Part shown: piece after piece, positions 42,083-52,662 of the stretch
How positions within the stretch are numbered: position 1 is the stretch's first letter
How the letters are laid out: each line of letters opens with the position of its first letter
From: Gammaproteobacteria bacterium HGW-Gammaproteobacteria-15
GTDB taxonomy: Bacteria > Pseudomonadota > Gammaproteobacteria > Enterobacterales > Alteromonadaceae
Direction: 5' to 3'
Length of the DNA: 64,000 bases
NCBI GenBank assembly: GCA_002840125.1
Contig: PGZF01000005.1
Coordinates: forward strand, 372,001 to 436,000
Notes under the pieces: model-generated
What the model was told of the DNA's origin: nothing
Database searches by the model: none
What the model saw: the letters and a program-made list of their open reading frames with translations, nothing else
Position numbers and translations under genes: made by a program

Positions 42083-44506
42083 ATGTTGTTTCGCCCTACC
42101 GCGCTGGCGTGCGCTGTTGCAGCTGTGTTTACCCTACCCTCTGCCCATGCCGAACTTGCAGCTGCAGCCCCTGATTACAATATGGAAGTAATAGTGGTGA
42201 CAGCCTCTGGCTTTGAACAAAAGCTGGTAGATGCACCCGCCAGTATTTCGGTGATAACACAGGAAGAACTGTCAAAGCGCCCTTATACTACCCTGCTGGA
42301 TGCAGTACGGGATTTAGAAGGCGTGGATATCGGCGAAACCCGTGACAAAACCGGCCAGGGTACCATCAGTATGCGGGGTATGGGCTCAGACTATACGTTA
42401 ATTCTGGTAGACGGTAAGCGGCAGAATAACCACGGCGATATTTACCCTAACAGCTTTGGCGGCAACCAGTTTGGCCATATTCCGCCGCTGGATGCGGTAG
42501 ACCGGATTGAAGTAATCCGCGGCCCGGCATCAACGCTGTACGGCGCCGATGCGTTAGGTGGTGTAATCAATATTATTACCAAAAAAGTTACCGATAAGTG
42601 GATGGGCTCTGTCAGCCACAGCCGTACGGTACAAACCGATGACGCTTTTGGCAATGATATCACTACCGATTTTAATGTGATGGGCCCATTAATCCCCGGC
42701 GTACTAGGTATGTCACTGCGTGGTAGCTTCTATAACCGTTTATCTTCTATGCCACAATATGCGCCGGTAGAATATCCCAATGGTGAAGTGCGCAACCGCT
42801 CGCTAGGCTTTGGTGCCGGTGGTAAAACAGTCGACAACGAAAACGAAGTTTTCGGCGGCCGCTTAAGCTGGACCCCAGCTACTAATCAAACAATCTGGTT
42901 TGATATTGAAAGCTCTAAACAGCAATATGACAACGCGCCGGTTATCAATGACAGCGGCGAGAAAGAGTACCCTGTAGGTACGGTAGATAATATTGACAGC
43001 ATCTGGATAGCAGGAAACTACTGTCAAGGTGCAGCTGGCAATAATCAAAATGCCTGTCTTAATAATGGCGGCACCTGGTCACGTCGCGCTAACCCACGCG
43101 TTGGCTACAGCCCAACACAGGAGTTTACCCGTGATACCTGGTCTTTAACCCATGAAGGTAAATGGGATTTTGGTAACAGCTTTGTGTCGCTATCTTACGT
43201 AGATACCCAAAACCATGGCCGTACCCTGCCATTTACTGTTGCTGAACGTGAATTACTGCTGGCGATGTTTGACGCTACCGGTGAGTATACAGGCTTAAGC
43301 CTGGATGCACGCAAAGACTTAGCTGAAGCTACTTTCTTACCGCGTGAAAAACGTAAAATGGCCAGCAATCAGTACACGCTGGACGCCAAACTGGATATGC
43401 CGTTTGAACTGGCAGGCCAGCATATTTTGGTCACTGGTGCACAGGTGATCCGTGGCGAGCTGGAAGACGGTGTATTTGGTATGGAAAGCGGCACTCCCGG
43501 CGCAGTGCAAGAACATAATATGTGGTCGGTATTTGCCGAAGATACCTGGGATGCGACCCAGTCATTTTCTATAACAGCCGGCTTACGTCGTGACGACCAT
43601 GAAGTATTTGGCAGCCAGTTAAGTCCAAGGTTATATGGTGTATACACCGTAAACGAAAGCTGGACCATTAAAGGTGGTGTAAGTACTGGTTACAAAACAC
43701 CCAAAACTACCGATTTGTACGATGGTGTTACGGGGTTTGGTAGCCAGGGCACGTCGCCAATGTTTGGTAATTCGCAGCTAAAGGCAGAAACCAGTCAGTC
43801 ATCTGAAATTGCCGCTTACTGGCAACACTCCGACGGGCATAACTTCAACCTGACGGTATTTAGAAATGACTTTGATGACAAAATTGATTCACAGCCTTGC
43901 GGCACTGGTACCAATATTGAGTGCAACAACTCTGGCGAATACGCCAACTTAGGTTATGCCACCAGTAACAAAAAGGTGAACATTGATAAAGTGACCATTC
44001 AGGGCGCAGAACTGGCCGGCCGCTGGCAAGCAACTGATAGCTTGGCGCTACGTGCCAACTATACCTATACCGATAGCGAGCAAAAAAGTGGCGCTGAAAA
44101 AGGCCGTCCACTGGGTAGCAGTGCTAAGCATATGGCTAACCTGACGTTAAGCTGGGAGGCGACAGACGCACTGAATGTGTTTCTGACATCTGAGCTACGT
44201 ACCAAGCGTTACCGGTCATGGGATGTGCAAAATGACCGGGCGCTGTACTACAAAGCCTATAATGTATTCCATTTGGGCGCATCGTTTGAAGCCAGTGAAT
44301 CGGTTACCTTTAATGCCCGCATTAATAATCTGTTTGACCGTGACTTCACCACCTACAATATCGCCTTTACTCAATGTAGTGATACTGCCGCCAGTTGTAT
44401 CTACGACGGCAATGGCGCCAATGGCTACAGCGCCAGCTATGTCGATGACTACAACAACAAAGATAAAGCGCGTAATTTCTGGGTTAGCGTAAACGTGCGT
44501 TTCTAA
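42083..44506 (+). CDS. TonB-dependent receptor, FepA/CirA-like ferric-siderophore receptor
   Basis: This 807-residue receptor starts at ATG 42083 with AAGGAG 7 bases upstream; the open frame to 41981 covers the Fur box and is not coding. It has a signal peptide (ALACAVAAVFTLPSAHA), a TonB-box-like MEVIVVTASG, a plug with SISVITQEELSKRPYTTLLDA, GMGSDYTLILVDGKRQ and RIEVIRGPASTLYGADALGGVINIITKK, and a barrel ending in NVRF. The extracellular loops carry several cysteine pairs. FepA/CirA style suggests a catecholate siderophore. Confidence 0.93.
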   Translation: MLFRPTALACAVAAVFTLPSAHAELAAAAPDYNMEVIVVTASGFEQKLVDAPASISVITQEELSKRPYTTLLDAVRDLEGVDIGETRDKTGQGTISMRGMGSDYTLILVDGKRQNNHGDIYPNSFGGNQFGHIPPLDAVDRIEVIRGPASTLYGADALGGVINIITKKVTDKWMGSVSHSRTVQTDDAFGNDITTDFNVMGPLIPGVLGMSLRGSFYNRLSSMPQYAPVEYPNGEVRNRSLGFGAGGKTVDNENEVFGGRLSWTPATNQTIWFDIESSKQQYDNAPVINDSGEKEYPVGTVDNIDSIWIAGNYCQGAAGNNQNACLNNGGTWSRRANPRVGYSPTQEFTRDTWSLTHEGKWDFGNSFVSLSYVDTQNHGRTLPFTVAERELLLAMFDATGEYTGLSLDARKDLAEATFLPREKRKMASNQYTLDAKLDMPFELAGQHILVTGAQVIRGELEDGVFGMESGTPGAVQEHNMWSVFAEDTWDATQSFSITAGLRRDDHEVFGSQLSPRLYGVYTVNESWTIKGGVSTGYKTPKTTDLYDGVTGFGSQGTSPMFGNSQLKAETSQSSEIAAYWQHSDGHNFNLTVFRNDFDDKIDSQPCGTGTNIECNNSGEYANLGYATSNKKVNIDKVTIQGAELAGRWQATDSLALRANYTYTDSEQKSGAEKGRPLGSSAKHMANLTLSWEATDALNVFLTSELRTKRYRSWDVQNDRALYYKAYNVFHLGASFEASESVTFNARINNLFDRDFTTYNIAFTQCSDTAASCIYDGNGANGYSASYVDDYNNKDKARNFWVSVNVRF

Positions 44507-44521
44507 GCCAGCATCAACAGC

Positions 44522-44550
44522 AAAAAGCCGCGTTTAACGCGGCTTTTTTT
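44522..44550 (+). terminator. Terminator after the FepA-like receptor
   Basis: AAAAAGCCGCG and CGCGGCTTTTTTT form an 11-bp stem with a 5-base loop and a long T-run on the + strand; it can also work for the convergent elaA gene. Confidence 0.9.
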
Positions 44551-45004
44551 ATTGCACCGGTTTTATCATTTTTATATGCGGAATATCATCTTCCAGATAA
44601 GGTTCGCTGGCAGGCTTAAAGCCTAAATCCTGATAAAACTGTTGCAGGTAACACTGGGCAGAAATATGAATATCGGTATCCGGCCACAGCTCTGCTGCCA
44701 CACTAAGGGTTTTCTCAACCAATACCTGGCCCAAACCTAAACGGCGTGCGGTTTGTGATACGCATACCCGGCCAATACCCGGAAAGCCATCAAAGCTGAC
44801 ACCCGGCGCCAGTACCCGCGAATAGGCTATTACCTTATCGCCTTTTTTTAAAATAATGTGGCGGGTTTGTGTGTGTAAGTCTTTATCATCCAGCTCCGGA
44901 TAAGGGCAATTTTGCTCTACCACAAACACATCGACCCTTAACTGCAACAAGCTGTATAGCGTGTAGGTGTCCAATTCACCGAAGGTTAGTACCTGCCACT
45001 GCAT
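44549..45004 (-). CDS. elaA: GNAT-family acetyltransferase ElaA
   Basis: This 151-residue protein closely matches ElaA by pattern: LYSLLQLRVDVFVVEQNCPYPELDDKDLHTQTRH, then the acetyl-CoA site GRVCVSQTARRLGLGQVLVEKTL and the C-terminal ISAQCYLQQFYQDLGFKP. Acceptor substrate unknown. It is convergent with the FepA-like receptor and lies beyond its terminator. Confidence 0.92.
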   Translation of the reverse strand: MQWQVLTFGELDTYTLYSLLQLRVDVFVVEQNCPYPELDDKDLHTQTRHIILKKGDKVIAYSRVLAPGVSFDGFPGIGRVCVSQTARRLGLGQVLVEKTLSVAAELWPDTDIHISAQCYLQQFYQDLGFKPASEPYLEDDIPHIKMIKPVQ

Positions 45005-45199
45005 TTATTCCCGCTCCCTGACGACTTAAAACCGTACTATACCAGACGAAAAAGCCTTACGCCTATCCTGAAACCCTGACACTGACACCGCCATGTCATC
45101 TTAGCATCATAAAACTGCTATCTCACTGTAACAACACTGACATTAAGCATGGGTTTAATAGCACAAACTTCTAAAGCGCTTATTATGGAGCCTATAATA

Positions 45200-47206
45200 A
45201 TGTCAGACAGTAAAACCGTTGTAACGATAGATAACTCGGGTGTTGACCCGCAAACTAACTTTTCGCTTAACCCTACTTTTGCTGCCATTGTTGACAGCCG
45301 TATGGCTCGGCGTAAATTTCTTAAAGGCAGTGTCGGGGCCGCAGTGGCAGCCTTTATCGGCGGCTCGCTTGTAGGCTGTGGCAGCAGCAGTAATGACGAT
45401 GCTGAAACAGTGCCGCCGGAAACTGCTGTTCCACTGCTGGGCTTTACGGCCATTGCCACTAACCGCGCCGATGCCATCACTGTGCCGCAAGGTTATACCG
45501 CTCAGGCGTTTTTGCCCTGGGGTACGCCGTTAAATGGCAGCTACCCTGAATATCTGGACGATGGTAGCAACAGCGGCAGCGATCAGGAACAACAAGTGGG
45601 CAGCCACCATGACGGCATACACTTTTTCCCAATTGACGCACGCGGTGCTGGCGAAAACTCGCAGGAAGGCCTGTTGGTGTTTAACCATGAATATATCGAC
45701 AATAACCTGATCCATACCAACGGTATTACCACAGTACCGCGGCTGGCCGACGAAGTACGTAAAGAAGTCGCTGCTCACGGTGTCTCGGTGGCACATATTC
45801 AGCAGCAGGCTAATGGTAGCTGGGCACTGGTTAATAACAGCCCGTTTAACCGTCGTATTACCGGCGCAACGCCGATGGAACTGGCAGGCCCGGTGCGCGG
45901 CAGTGAGAAAGTGGTAACCAAATACAGCCCGGATGGCAGCCGCGCCCGCGGTACACTGAATAACTGCGGCAACGGCTTTACCCCCTGGGGCACCTATTTA
46001 ACCTGTGAAGAGAACTGGGCCGGTTACTTTGTTAATACCGATGCGCAAAAACCACGTGAACACAGCCGTTATGGCGTAGCGTCAGCTAACGGCCGTTATT
46101 TCTGGGAAACCGCCACACCGGCAGCTGATGTGTATCAGCGCTTTAATGCCAGCACTATCGGCGCTGAAGCGAAAGACGATTACCGTAACGAGCCAAACAC
46201 TTTTGGCTGGATAGTAGAAATAGACCCGTTTAACCCCGACAGCGTGCCACAAAAACGCACGGCCCTGGGCCGCTTTGGCCATGAAGGTGTGATTTTTGGC
46301 AAACTGGAAGAAGGCCAGCCCATAGTCGTGTACTCGGGTGACGATTCTACCTTTGAATATATCTACAAATTTGTCTCTACTGCGCCGTACCACAAAAATA
46401 CCGCCGGTGGTCATTTACTCAATGACGGTATTTTATATGTGGCGCGCTTTAACGAAGATGGCAGCGGTGAATGGTTGCCACTGGATATCAACAACGCTGA
46501 TTTTATTGCCAAAGCCACGGCAGCCGGCGTTACCTTTGCTGATCAGGCTGATGTGTTGCTAAATACCCGTTTGGCTGCCGATATTGCCGGTGCCACCAAA
46601 ATGGATCGGCCGGAATGGGGTGCAGTACACCCGGATACGGGCGAAGTGTATTTTACCCTGACCAACAATACTCAGCGCACTGCCGCCCAGGTGGACGCCG
46701 CCAACCCGCGCGCCAGCAATGCTACTGGCCATATTATCCGCTGGAATGAGCGCGAAACGCAGGCAGCCACGGCCTTTGACTGGGATATTTTCCTGTTGGC
46801 GGGTGATGTCGGTACTCAAACGCCGGGCACCGAACTGGAGCTTACAGCCGATAACCATCTGGCCAGCCCGGATGGCTTATGGTTCGACCCTAACGGCGTG
46901 CTGTGGATCCAAACCGATATGAGTGGTTCGCAACAAGGTACCGGCCCTTACGGCAACAACCAGATGCTGGCCGCCGACCCGGTTACCCGCGAAGTAAAAC
47001 GCTTTTTAGTTGGCCCAATTGATTGCGAAGTTACCGGCGTGATTATGACACCGGATCGGAAAACCATGTTTGTTAATATTCAGCATCCGGGGGATCGCTC
47101 AGCACCGGGTGATTTCACCAGCCACTGGCCAGATGGCGGCAGCAGCCGGCCACGTTCAGCTACCGTTGTTATTACTAAAAACGATGGCGGTGTGATCGGT
47201 AGTTAA
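45200..47206 (+). CDS. phoX: PhoX-family alkaline phosphatase
   Basis: This 668-residue protein has a Tat signal (RMARRKFLKGSVGAAVAAFI) near residue 35, unusually far from the N-terminus, followed by GCGSSS. The DUF839 beta-propeller fold of PhoX is recognisable (NNCGNGFTPWGTYLTCEENWAGYF, GRFGHEGVIF, HPGDRSAPG). PhoX enzymes are Ca/Fe-dependent and remove phosphate from organic esters outside the cytoplasm. A Cys in GCGSSS could be lipidated. The start at 45200 has GGAG 9 bases upstream. It is convergent with the PstS-like/porin/GGDEF-EAL operon. Confidence 0.93.
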   Translation: MSDSKTVVTIDNSGVDPQTNFSLNPTFAAIVDSRMARRKFLKGSVGAAVAAFIGGSLVGCGSSSNDDAETVPPETAVPLLGFTAIATNRADAITVPQGYTAQAFLPWGTPLNGSYPEYLDDGSNSGSDQEQQVGSHHDGIHFFPIDARGAGENSQEGLLVFNHEYIDNNLIHTNGITTVPRLADEVRKEVAAHGVSVAHIQQQANGSWALVNNSPFNRRITGATPMELAGPVRGSEKVVTKYSPDGSRARGTLNNCGNGFTPWGTYLTCEENWAGYFVNTDAQKPREHSRYGVASANGRYFWETATPAADVYQRFNASTIGAEAKDDYRNEPNTFGWIVEIDPFNPDSVPQKRTALGRFGHEGVIFGKLEEGQPIVVYSGDDSTFEYIYKFVSTAPYHKNTAGGHLLNDGILYVARFNEDGSGEWLPLDINNADFIAKATAAGVTFADQADVLLNTRLAADIAGATKMDRPEWGAVHPDTGEVYFTLTNNTQRTAAQVDAANPRASNATGHIIRWNERETQAATAFDWDIFLLAGDVGTQTPGTELELTADNHLASPDGLWFDPNGVLWIQTDMSGSQQGTGPYGNNQMLAADPVTREVKRFLVGPIDCEVTGVIMTPDRKTMFVNIQHPGDRSAPGDFTSHWPDGGSSRPRSATVVITKNDGGVIGS

Positions 47207-47221
47207 TCCGAGATAAAACGG

Positions 47222-49648
47222 TCAGCGCAGCAACTGCGCTGGCCATTTGTTTTGCGTAACCTGGCTGACAAAAGCTGCCAGTTGCGCCTCTGGCAACGGC
47301 CTTGAGAAGTAAAACCCCTGCACCAAATCACAGTGATGCTGTTGCAGTAACTGCAATTGCTGATAGTTTTCCACGCCTTCGGCCACCACTTGCAGCCCCA
47401 GTTTTTGCACCATGGCAATGGTTGACACAATAATCTGGTAGTCAGACGGGTTATCCAGCATGCCAAGTACAAAGCTTTTATCAATTTTTATGGTGTCTAC
47501 CGGCATACGTTTGAGGTAATTCAGCGATGAATAACCCGTACCAAAATCGTCGATAGCAAAGCTAAACCCCAGCGCTTTTAGTTGATGCATAATATCCAGC
47601 GTCTGGCTGACATGGCTGACTAAGGTGCTTTCGGTCAGCTCCAGCTCAAACTGCTGGCCACTGACATTATACTGCTGCATTAACTGGCGAAACCGCTCCG
47701 GCAATCCTGGCTGCAAAAACTGATCTGCCGACAAATTAAGCGCAATAACCACCTGCGGCAGGCCCATTTCAGCTAACTCGTTGCTTAGCTGACAACAGCG
47801 TTCAAACACCCAGTAACCCACATCAACAATCAGCTGGGCTTGCTCCAGTACACTGATAAACTCATCCGGCCCCACCATACCACGCAACGGGTGGTGCCAG
47901 CGTAGTAAGGCTTCAAACCCGGCAAGCTGGCCGCTGCGTAAATTTACTTTAGGCTGCAGGTTTAACGAAAACTGTTGCTGGCTTATAGCCAGCCGCAGTT
48001 CAGCCTCCAGTTGCAGCCGGTTAGCCAGGTCGCTCGACATTTGCTCATTAAATACATAGTAGCAATTGCGGCCATTACTTTTGGCCTGGTACATAGCTAA
48101 ATCAGCACGGCGGATTAATTCTTCCTCTGCCAGTGCGGGCTCAGCAGTAAAGCTGATACCGATACTGGCACTAAGCGACACTGCGCCCTGCCCTTGTAAA
48201 AACGGCTGATCAAACACCGCCAGCACCCGCCATGCCATAAGCTCGGCTTGCTGCGGCTCGTTAATATGCGGCATAACCAGCGCAAATTCGTCGCCACCAA
48301 AACGACACACCACCTCGCCGTGATCGCACAGGCTTTGCAGCCGCTGTGCGGTTTCAATTAACAGTAAGTCACCGGTAGCATGGCTGCGGCTATTGTTAAT
48401 GGTTTTAAACTTATCCAAATCAAGAAACAATAAACCGACATAGCCGCTATGCAGCGGCAAACCAGCCAGTGCCACCCGCAGTTGTTGTTGCAGCAGGTTG
48501 CGGTTGGCCAGGCCGGTAAGCGGGTCATACATAGCAATTTGCTGCAGTGCTGTGGTGTTATCGGCTAACCGTTGATCCAGATGCTCCAGCTCGTAACTCA
48601 GGTTAAGGACAGACTGGCTAAACGTACTCAGTTCGTCCTGCAGTAACCCTGTGGGCAGTTGGCTGGCATGGCGAAACTCATGATACCGCCGCTGTGCCAG
48701 CAGCGGTAAAGCAGCTGCCAGTTGTAAAATACGGCTGCTAATACGGCGGGTAATAAATAAAATCAGCACCAGCACCGCAACAAAACAACCTGCTGCCACC
48801 AATAAAATTTGTTGCTGATAGCGCTGTTTATCCTGCATGGCACTGCTGACATCCTCAACCATGAGTAGTTGATACGACATGGCGTTGTCAGGGTCCAACG
48901 GAATTAAATGCAGGTAGTAGCTCATATCTTTCAGCGCAATAACAATGCCGTTACTGCGTAATGAACCCACTTCTATATCGTCTGGCAACTGCTGATACAA
49001 CTGTCGTATCAGCTGCCGGTCAGATGCCTGTAGCAGGCGGAATTGCTGCGTTATGGTCTGGCCCGGCTGGTAACTAAGCAAAGCCACTTCAGTACCCAGT
49101 GTCTGGTGCAGATTAAACAGCACTTCTGTAAGCTCAGTGATCATTAGCACCACTGCGACCTCACCATCGGCATTCAGCAATGGCAAAGTCAGTAGCTTAT
49201 AGCATTGTTCGTCACAGCGGATCATAGCTTGCGGGCTTTGTTGCTGCAGGGTCTGTTGTACAATATCGTTACTGTGTGCGGATAACTGCGGGCTACTCTG
49301 ATAAATGCTCTGCTGCGCAGGGCTAAACAGTGCCAGGTGGCGTAGTGCAAAGTTAAGTTGTAATGACTCAACCTGCCCCGGCAACGCAGCAGCAAACCGG
49401 CTGAACCCCTCACGGCCGGTCACCTGTTGCAGCTCGGCAAAGCTTTGCATCCAGGTTAATAACTGTTGATCTACTGAGCGGTTATATAACTGAAAGTACT
49501 GCTGGCCTTGTGTCTTACGTAGTGCTTGCTGGCGGTTAAACTGATCATTCATATGCAGCAGCGACAGGCTGGTAAACCAGATCAGCAACAGCAGCAACAT
49601 AGTTAACATCAGTAGCAGTATCTTCCATGACAGGCTCAGATAACGCAT
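47222..49648 (-). CDS. Membrane GGDEF-EAL protein
   Basis: This 808-residue protein has TM helix 1 (about 10-30), a periplasmic sensor domain of about 240 residues, TM 2 (about 280-300), then GGDEF and EAL domains. The cyclase motif is intact (CRFGGDEFALVMP); the phosphodiesterase motif is intact (GFEALLRWHHP, then NLSADQF, ELELTES, DDFGTGYSSLNYLKRM). It could make or break c-di-GMP. It is the third gene of an operon with a PstS-like and a porin-like gene, 3 bases behind the latter. Confidence 0.93.
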   Translation of the reverse strand: MRYLSLSWKILLLMLTMLLLLLIWFTSLSLLHMNDQFNRQQALRKTQGQQYFQLYNRSVDQQLLTWMQSFAELQQVTGREGFSRFAAALPGQVESLQLNFALRHLALFSPAQQSIYQSSPQLSAHSNDIVQQTLQQQSPQAMIRCDEQCYKLLTLPLLNADGEVAVVLMITELTEVLFNLHQTLGTEVALLSYQPGQTITQQFRLLQASDRQLIRQLYQQLPDDIEVGSLRSNGIVIALKDMSYYLHLIPLDPDNAMSYQLLMVEDVSSAMQDKQRYQQQILLVAAGCFVAVLVLILFITRRISSRILQLAAALPLLAQRRYHEFRHASQLPTGLLQDELSTFSQSVLNLSYELEHLDQRLADNTTALQQIAMYDPLTGLANRNLLQQQLRVALAGLPLHSGYVGLLFLDLDKFKTINNSRSHATGDLLLIETAQRLQSLCDHGEVVCRFGGDEFALVMPHINEPQQAELMAWRVLAVFDQPFLQGQGAVSLSASIGISFTAEPALAEEELIRRADLAMYQAKSNGRNCYYVFNEQMSSDLANRLQLEAELRLAISQQQFSLNLQPKVNLRSGQLAGFEALLRWHHPLRGMVGPDEFISVLEQAQLIVDVGYWVFERCCQLSNELAEMGLPQVVIALNLSADQFLQPGLPERFRQLMQQYNVSGQQFELELTESTLVSHVSQTLDIMHQLKALGFSFAIDDFGTGYSSLNYLKRMPVDTIKIDKSFVLGMLDNPSDYQIIVSTIAMVQKLGLQVVAEGVENYQQLQLLQQHHCDLVQGFYFSRPLPEAQLAAFVSQVTQNKWPAQLLR

Positions 49649-49651
49649 CGG

Positions 49652-50836
49652 CTAAAACCTGTATGTCAGCTGTGCGGCATAAAGCTGCCAGTATTTATGC
49701 CGGTTTGTTACCACGTCAGGCAATATTACCGGCGATAAACGGCCTGCCCCCTCAACCCAGTGAATTTCCGCACTTAACCTTAAACTGCTGCTGATATCAT
49801 AACTTAGCCCACCTGCTACCGATTGCTGGTAGGCAAAGTATGCCGGTACAGTACCGCCACTATTTTCATTTAACAGTTGCCCCCGCCGGTCGTCCTTATT
49901 GGCTACAGAGTAATCCAGCATAGCAAACCATCTTAACTGCGCTGAGTGGCGGTATTGCGCCATCACGTAGCCACCCTGGCCCAATTGGTCCTGGCGAAAT
50001 AGTGGTGCGAAAAAACCGTCGATTTGCAGCCTTTCTTGTTGGATTTCGCTGGAAAACTCCCATTTTTCCAGTTGATAACGCATGTTCAGCATCACCCGGC
50101 TTACCGTAAAGTCAGCAGCAAAAAAAGGCTCGGTTTCAGTGGCACTGTAACTAAAGTTAGAATCCAGCAGCACCATACCAAAACTGAAACGGCTAAGCTG
50201 TGGCAGCCAATACAGGCTGGCCTGATGGTCAAAATTCATTTTCAGTTTGCCGTCAATAACTCCGCCAAGCAGCAACTCGCTTTGCTGCGTTGACACCGGC
50301 GTAGTACCGAGACTCCAGTTAAAGGTGAAATCGCCCAGGTGGTTATAGTGGCGCGCTTGCAGTGCCATACCATCACTGCCTACTGCTATATCGCGAAAGG
50401 CATCAAAATACACTGATTGCGGCAACACAATAGAAGGCCGGGTAAAAGGCACATCACGGGTACTGGAATACAACCAATGCTGGTTTTTTATCCGTCCCAG
50501 ATACAGGTTGGCTTGCAGGTCGGTACTGTTATAGAAATACCAGTCCAGAAATAAATAGTCCAGCCGCAAGCCCGGCGGATAACGGTTGCCGCCATCCAGA
50601 TAGACCAACTGCCCGGAAAGGTGCCAGGCTGGCGCTAACCGCAGGCGGCTGTTCAGGCCCAGCTCGGTTAGCTCAGCAGAAATATCTCCGCTGCTGTTAA
50701 CAAAACCGCTGTCTGGGGCCTGGATCAGGCCCTGGGCAATAAAGCCGTTCCAATCAATAGCGGCAGCGGCTACCGAGGCCGGGTAAAACCATGCGCTAAA
50801 CAAAGCCACTGCTGCGATATTATAGATATTATTCAA
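49652..50836 (-). CDS. Porin-like outer-membrane beta-barrel protein
   Basis: This 394-residue protein has a signal peptide (YNIAAVALFSAWFYPASVAAAA), then alternating hydrophobic strands and short turns, and a C-terminal aromatic residue (QLYAAQLTYRF). These are outer-membrane barrel features. I do not recognise a specific porin family. It overlaps the PstS-like gene at its start by 8 bases and is followed by a GGDEF-EAL gene, so all three are one transcript. Confidence 0.75.
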   Translation of the reverse strand: MNNIYNIAAVALFSAWFYPASVAAAAIDWNGFIAQGLIQAPDSGFVNSSGDISAELTELGLNSRLRLAPAWHLSGQLVYLDGGNRYPPGLRLDYLFLDWYFYNSTDLQANLYLGRIKNQHWLYSSTRDVPFTRPSIVLPQSVYFDAFRDIAVGSDGMALQARHYNHLGDFTFNWSLGTTPVSTQQSELLLGGVIDGKLKMNFDHQASLYWLPQLSRFSFGMVLLDSNFSYSATETEPFFAADFTVSRVMLNMRYQLEKWEFSSEIQQERLQIDGFFAPLFRQDQLGQGGYVMAQYRHSAQLRWFAMLDYSVANKDDRRGQLLNENSGGTVPAYFAYQQSVAGGLSYDISSSLRLSAEIHWVEGAGRLSPVILPDVVTNRHKYWQLYAAQLTYRF

Positions 50837-51245
50837 TGCGCACCTCCTTTACTGCCGGGTCGGCCTGATACTGCTCAACATAGCCAATACTGCCAGGCGT
50901 AGTGCGTAACAACTCCATCATATGTGCTTGGTCTGTAGCCAGCCATGGCCGGCTGGCGGTGCCGGAGAAGCTTTGTCGATCCCAAATATTGGTTAACTGA
51001 TACGGAAACAGCCGCAGCTGTTCACGGCTAAAACGTTGATGCTCGGCGCTGTTATCGGGTAATACTACAACATAGATAGGAGAACCATCCGGCCATTGAA
51101 TTTGCCGCATGGTAAAAATACTGCGCAATTGTGCTGGTGTCAGTTTATCCAGTGCAACACTGTTATTGACCACAACAGTACTTGCGGCCGCACTTTTAAC
51201 GGTGCAACACCACAATACTACTGCCAACAAGGCTAACCACCTCAT
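50829..51245 (-). CDS. Small PstS-like periplasmic phosphate-binding protein
   Basis: This 138-residue protein has a signal peptide (LALLAVVLWCCTVKSAAAS) and one half of a PstS-like binding fold: VVVNNSVALDKLTPAQLRSIFTMRQIQWPDGSPIYVVVLPDN ... GSIGYVE. It is far shorter than PstS (about 340), so it has only one lobe. Such half-PstS proteins occur alone in many genomes. It starts the operon with the barrel and GGDEF-EAL genes, across from phoX. A role in sensing or binding an anion is inferred. Confidence 0.8.
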   Translation of the reverse strand: MRWLALLAVVLWCCTVKSAAASTVVVNNSVALDKLTPAQLRSIFTMRQIQWPDGSPIYVVVLPDNSAEHQRFSREQLRLFPYQLTNIWDRQSFSGTASRPWLATDQAHMMELLRTTPGSIGYVEQYQADPAVKEVRIE

Positions 51246-51408
51246 TGCCTAACCACACTGAAAATAGCTATAAACCGGGTATATGCTCTGATCACTGCAA
51301 TCTGCTTTTAATAGAAAAGTGCCGGTTAAAATAACAAGCACTCAGGGAAATCTCATTCTAGCACAGCAGGTTACACCTTGCCGCGGGCAAGATGTAACTG
51401 ATTAAAGA

Positions 51409-52662
51409 TTATTTTGCTCTGTTAGCTGGCCGGGCCGCCGGGCGTTGGCCATCGCGATGTTCTGGCTTTGGTGCTTTAGGCTTTTTCGGTGAATACGGCT
51501 TAGTATTCAGCTTAGACTGCGGCAATACATTTACCGGCACAAAGCCTTCCAGCACCTGGCGTGGTAATTCCTGTTTAATTAAACGCTCAATACCGGCCAG
51601 TTCTTTGCTTTCATCTGCACACACCAGTGATACAGCATGCCCGGCTGCACCTGCACGGCCGGTACGGCCAATACGGTGCACATAATCTTCTGCAACATTA
51701 GGCAGTTCAAAGTTAACTACCTGCGGTAACTGGTCAATATCCAGACCACGGGCCGCAATATCGGTAGCCACTAAAGCACGTACGGCACCGGCTTTAAAGT
51801 CGGCCAGCGCTTTGGTGCGGGCATTCTGGCTTTTATTGCCATGAATAGGCGCAGCTTTAATACCGGCATTTTCTAAATGCAGGCTGAGTTTATTCGCCAT
51901 ATGCTTGGTTTTGGTAAAAATAAGCACCTGTTGCCAGTTATTGTCGTTAATTAACTTGGTTACCAGTGCTGCTTTGCGGTTTTTATCTACCGGGTAAATA
52001 ACCTGCTCGACCCGCTCAGCGGTGGTATTGGCCGGGCTGACTGATACTTCCAACGGGTTGTTTACCAGGCCTTTAGCCAGTTTGCGGATATCATCGGAAA
52101 AAGTGGCCGAGAACAACAGGTTCTGGCGTTTTTTCGGCAGCAGCGCCAGCACTTTTTTAATGTCGTTGATAAAGCCCATATCCAGCATGCGGTCGGCTTC
52201 GTCCAGCACCAGCACTTCCAGTTGGCTAAAGCGCACAGCGTTTTGCTGGTATAAATCCAGCAGGCGGCCCGGTGTTGCCACCAGTATGTCGACGCCACGG
52301 CGCAGTGCCATCATTTGCGGGTTAATTTTAACGCCGCCAAATACCACCGTACTTTTCAGTGGCAGATACTTGCCATACACCGCCACACTTTCGGCGACCT
52401 GAGCTGCCAGTTCGCGGGTTGGTGTTAAAATAAGTGCCCGCACCTGGTTAGGTTGTACTTTAGGGCCATCGGTTAGTAATTGCAGTAACGGCAGAGTAAA
52501 ACCCGCCGTTTTGCCGGTACCGGTTTGCGCCGCAGCCATTAAATCACGGCCGCCAAGTACTGCAGGAATCGCCTGCAGCTGAATAGGAGAAGGAGTGGTA
52601 TAGCCCTTGTCGGCAATGGCTTTAAGCAGCGCTGCCGACAGGTTTAAATCAGTAAATTGCAT
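51409..52662 (-). CDS. rhlE: DEAD-box RNA helicase RhlE
   Basis: This 417-residue helicase starts at ATG 52662, which gives the normal N-terminus ([20 protein letters not shown]) of RhlE. Motifs are in order: Q motif PSPIQLQAI, Walker [25 protein letters not shown] (LFSATFSDD), and HRIGRTGR in the second domain, followed by a basic C-terminal tail ([19 protein letters not shown]) typical of RhlE. A longer frame to 52722 has no ribosome site. The 5' region of about 250 bases contains several hairpins. Confidence 0.93.
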   Translation of the reverse strand: MQFTDLNLSAALLKAIADKGYTTPSPIQLQAIPAVLGGRDLMAAAQTGTGKTAGFTLPLLQLLTDGPKVQPNQVRALILTPTRELAAQVAESVAVYGKYLPLKSTVVFGGVKINPQMMALRRGVDILVATPGRLLDLYQQNAVRFSQLEVLVLDEADRMLDMGFINDIKKVLALLPKKRQNLLFSATFSDDIRKLAKGLVNNPLEVSVSPANTTAERVEQVIYPVDKNRKAALVTKLINDNNWQQVLIFTKTKHMANKLSLHLENAGIKAAPIHGNKSQNARTKALADFKAGAVRALVATDIAARGLDIDQLPQVVNFELPNVAEDYVHRIGRTGRAGAAGHAVSLVCADESKELAGIERLIKQELPRQVLEGFVPVNVLPQSKLNTKPYSPKKPKAPKPEHRDGQRPAARPANRAK

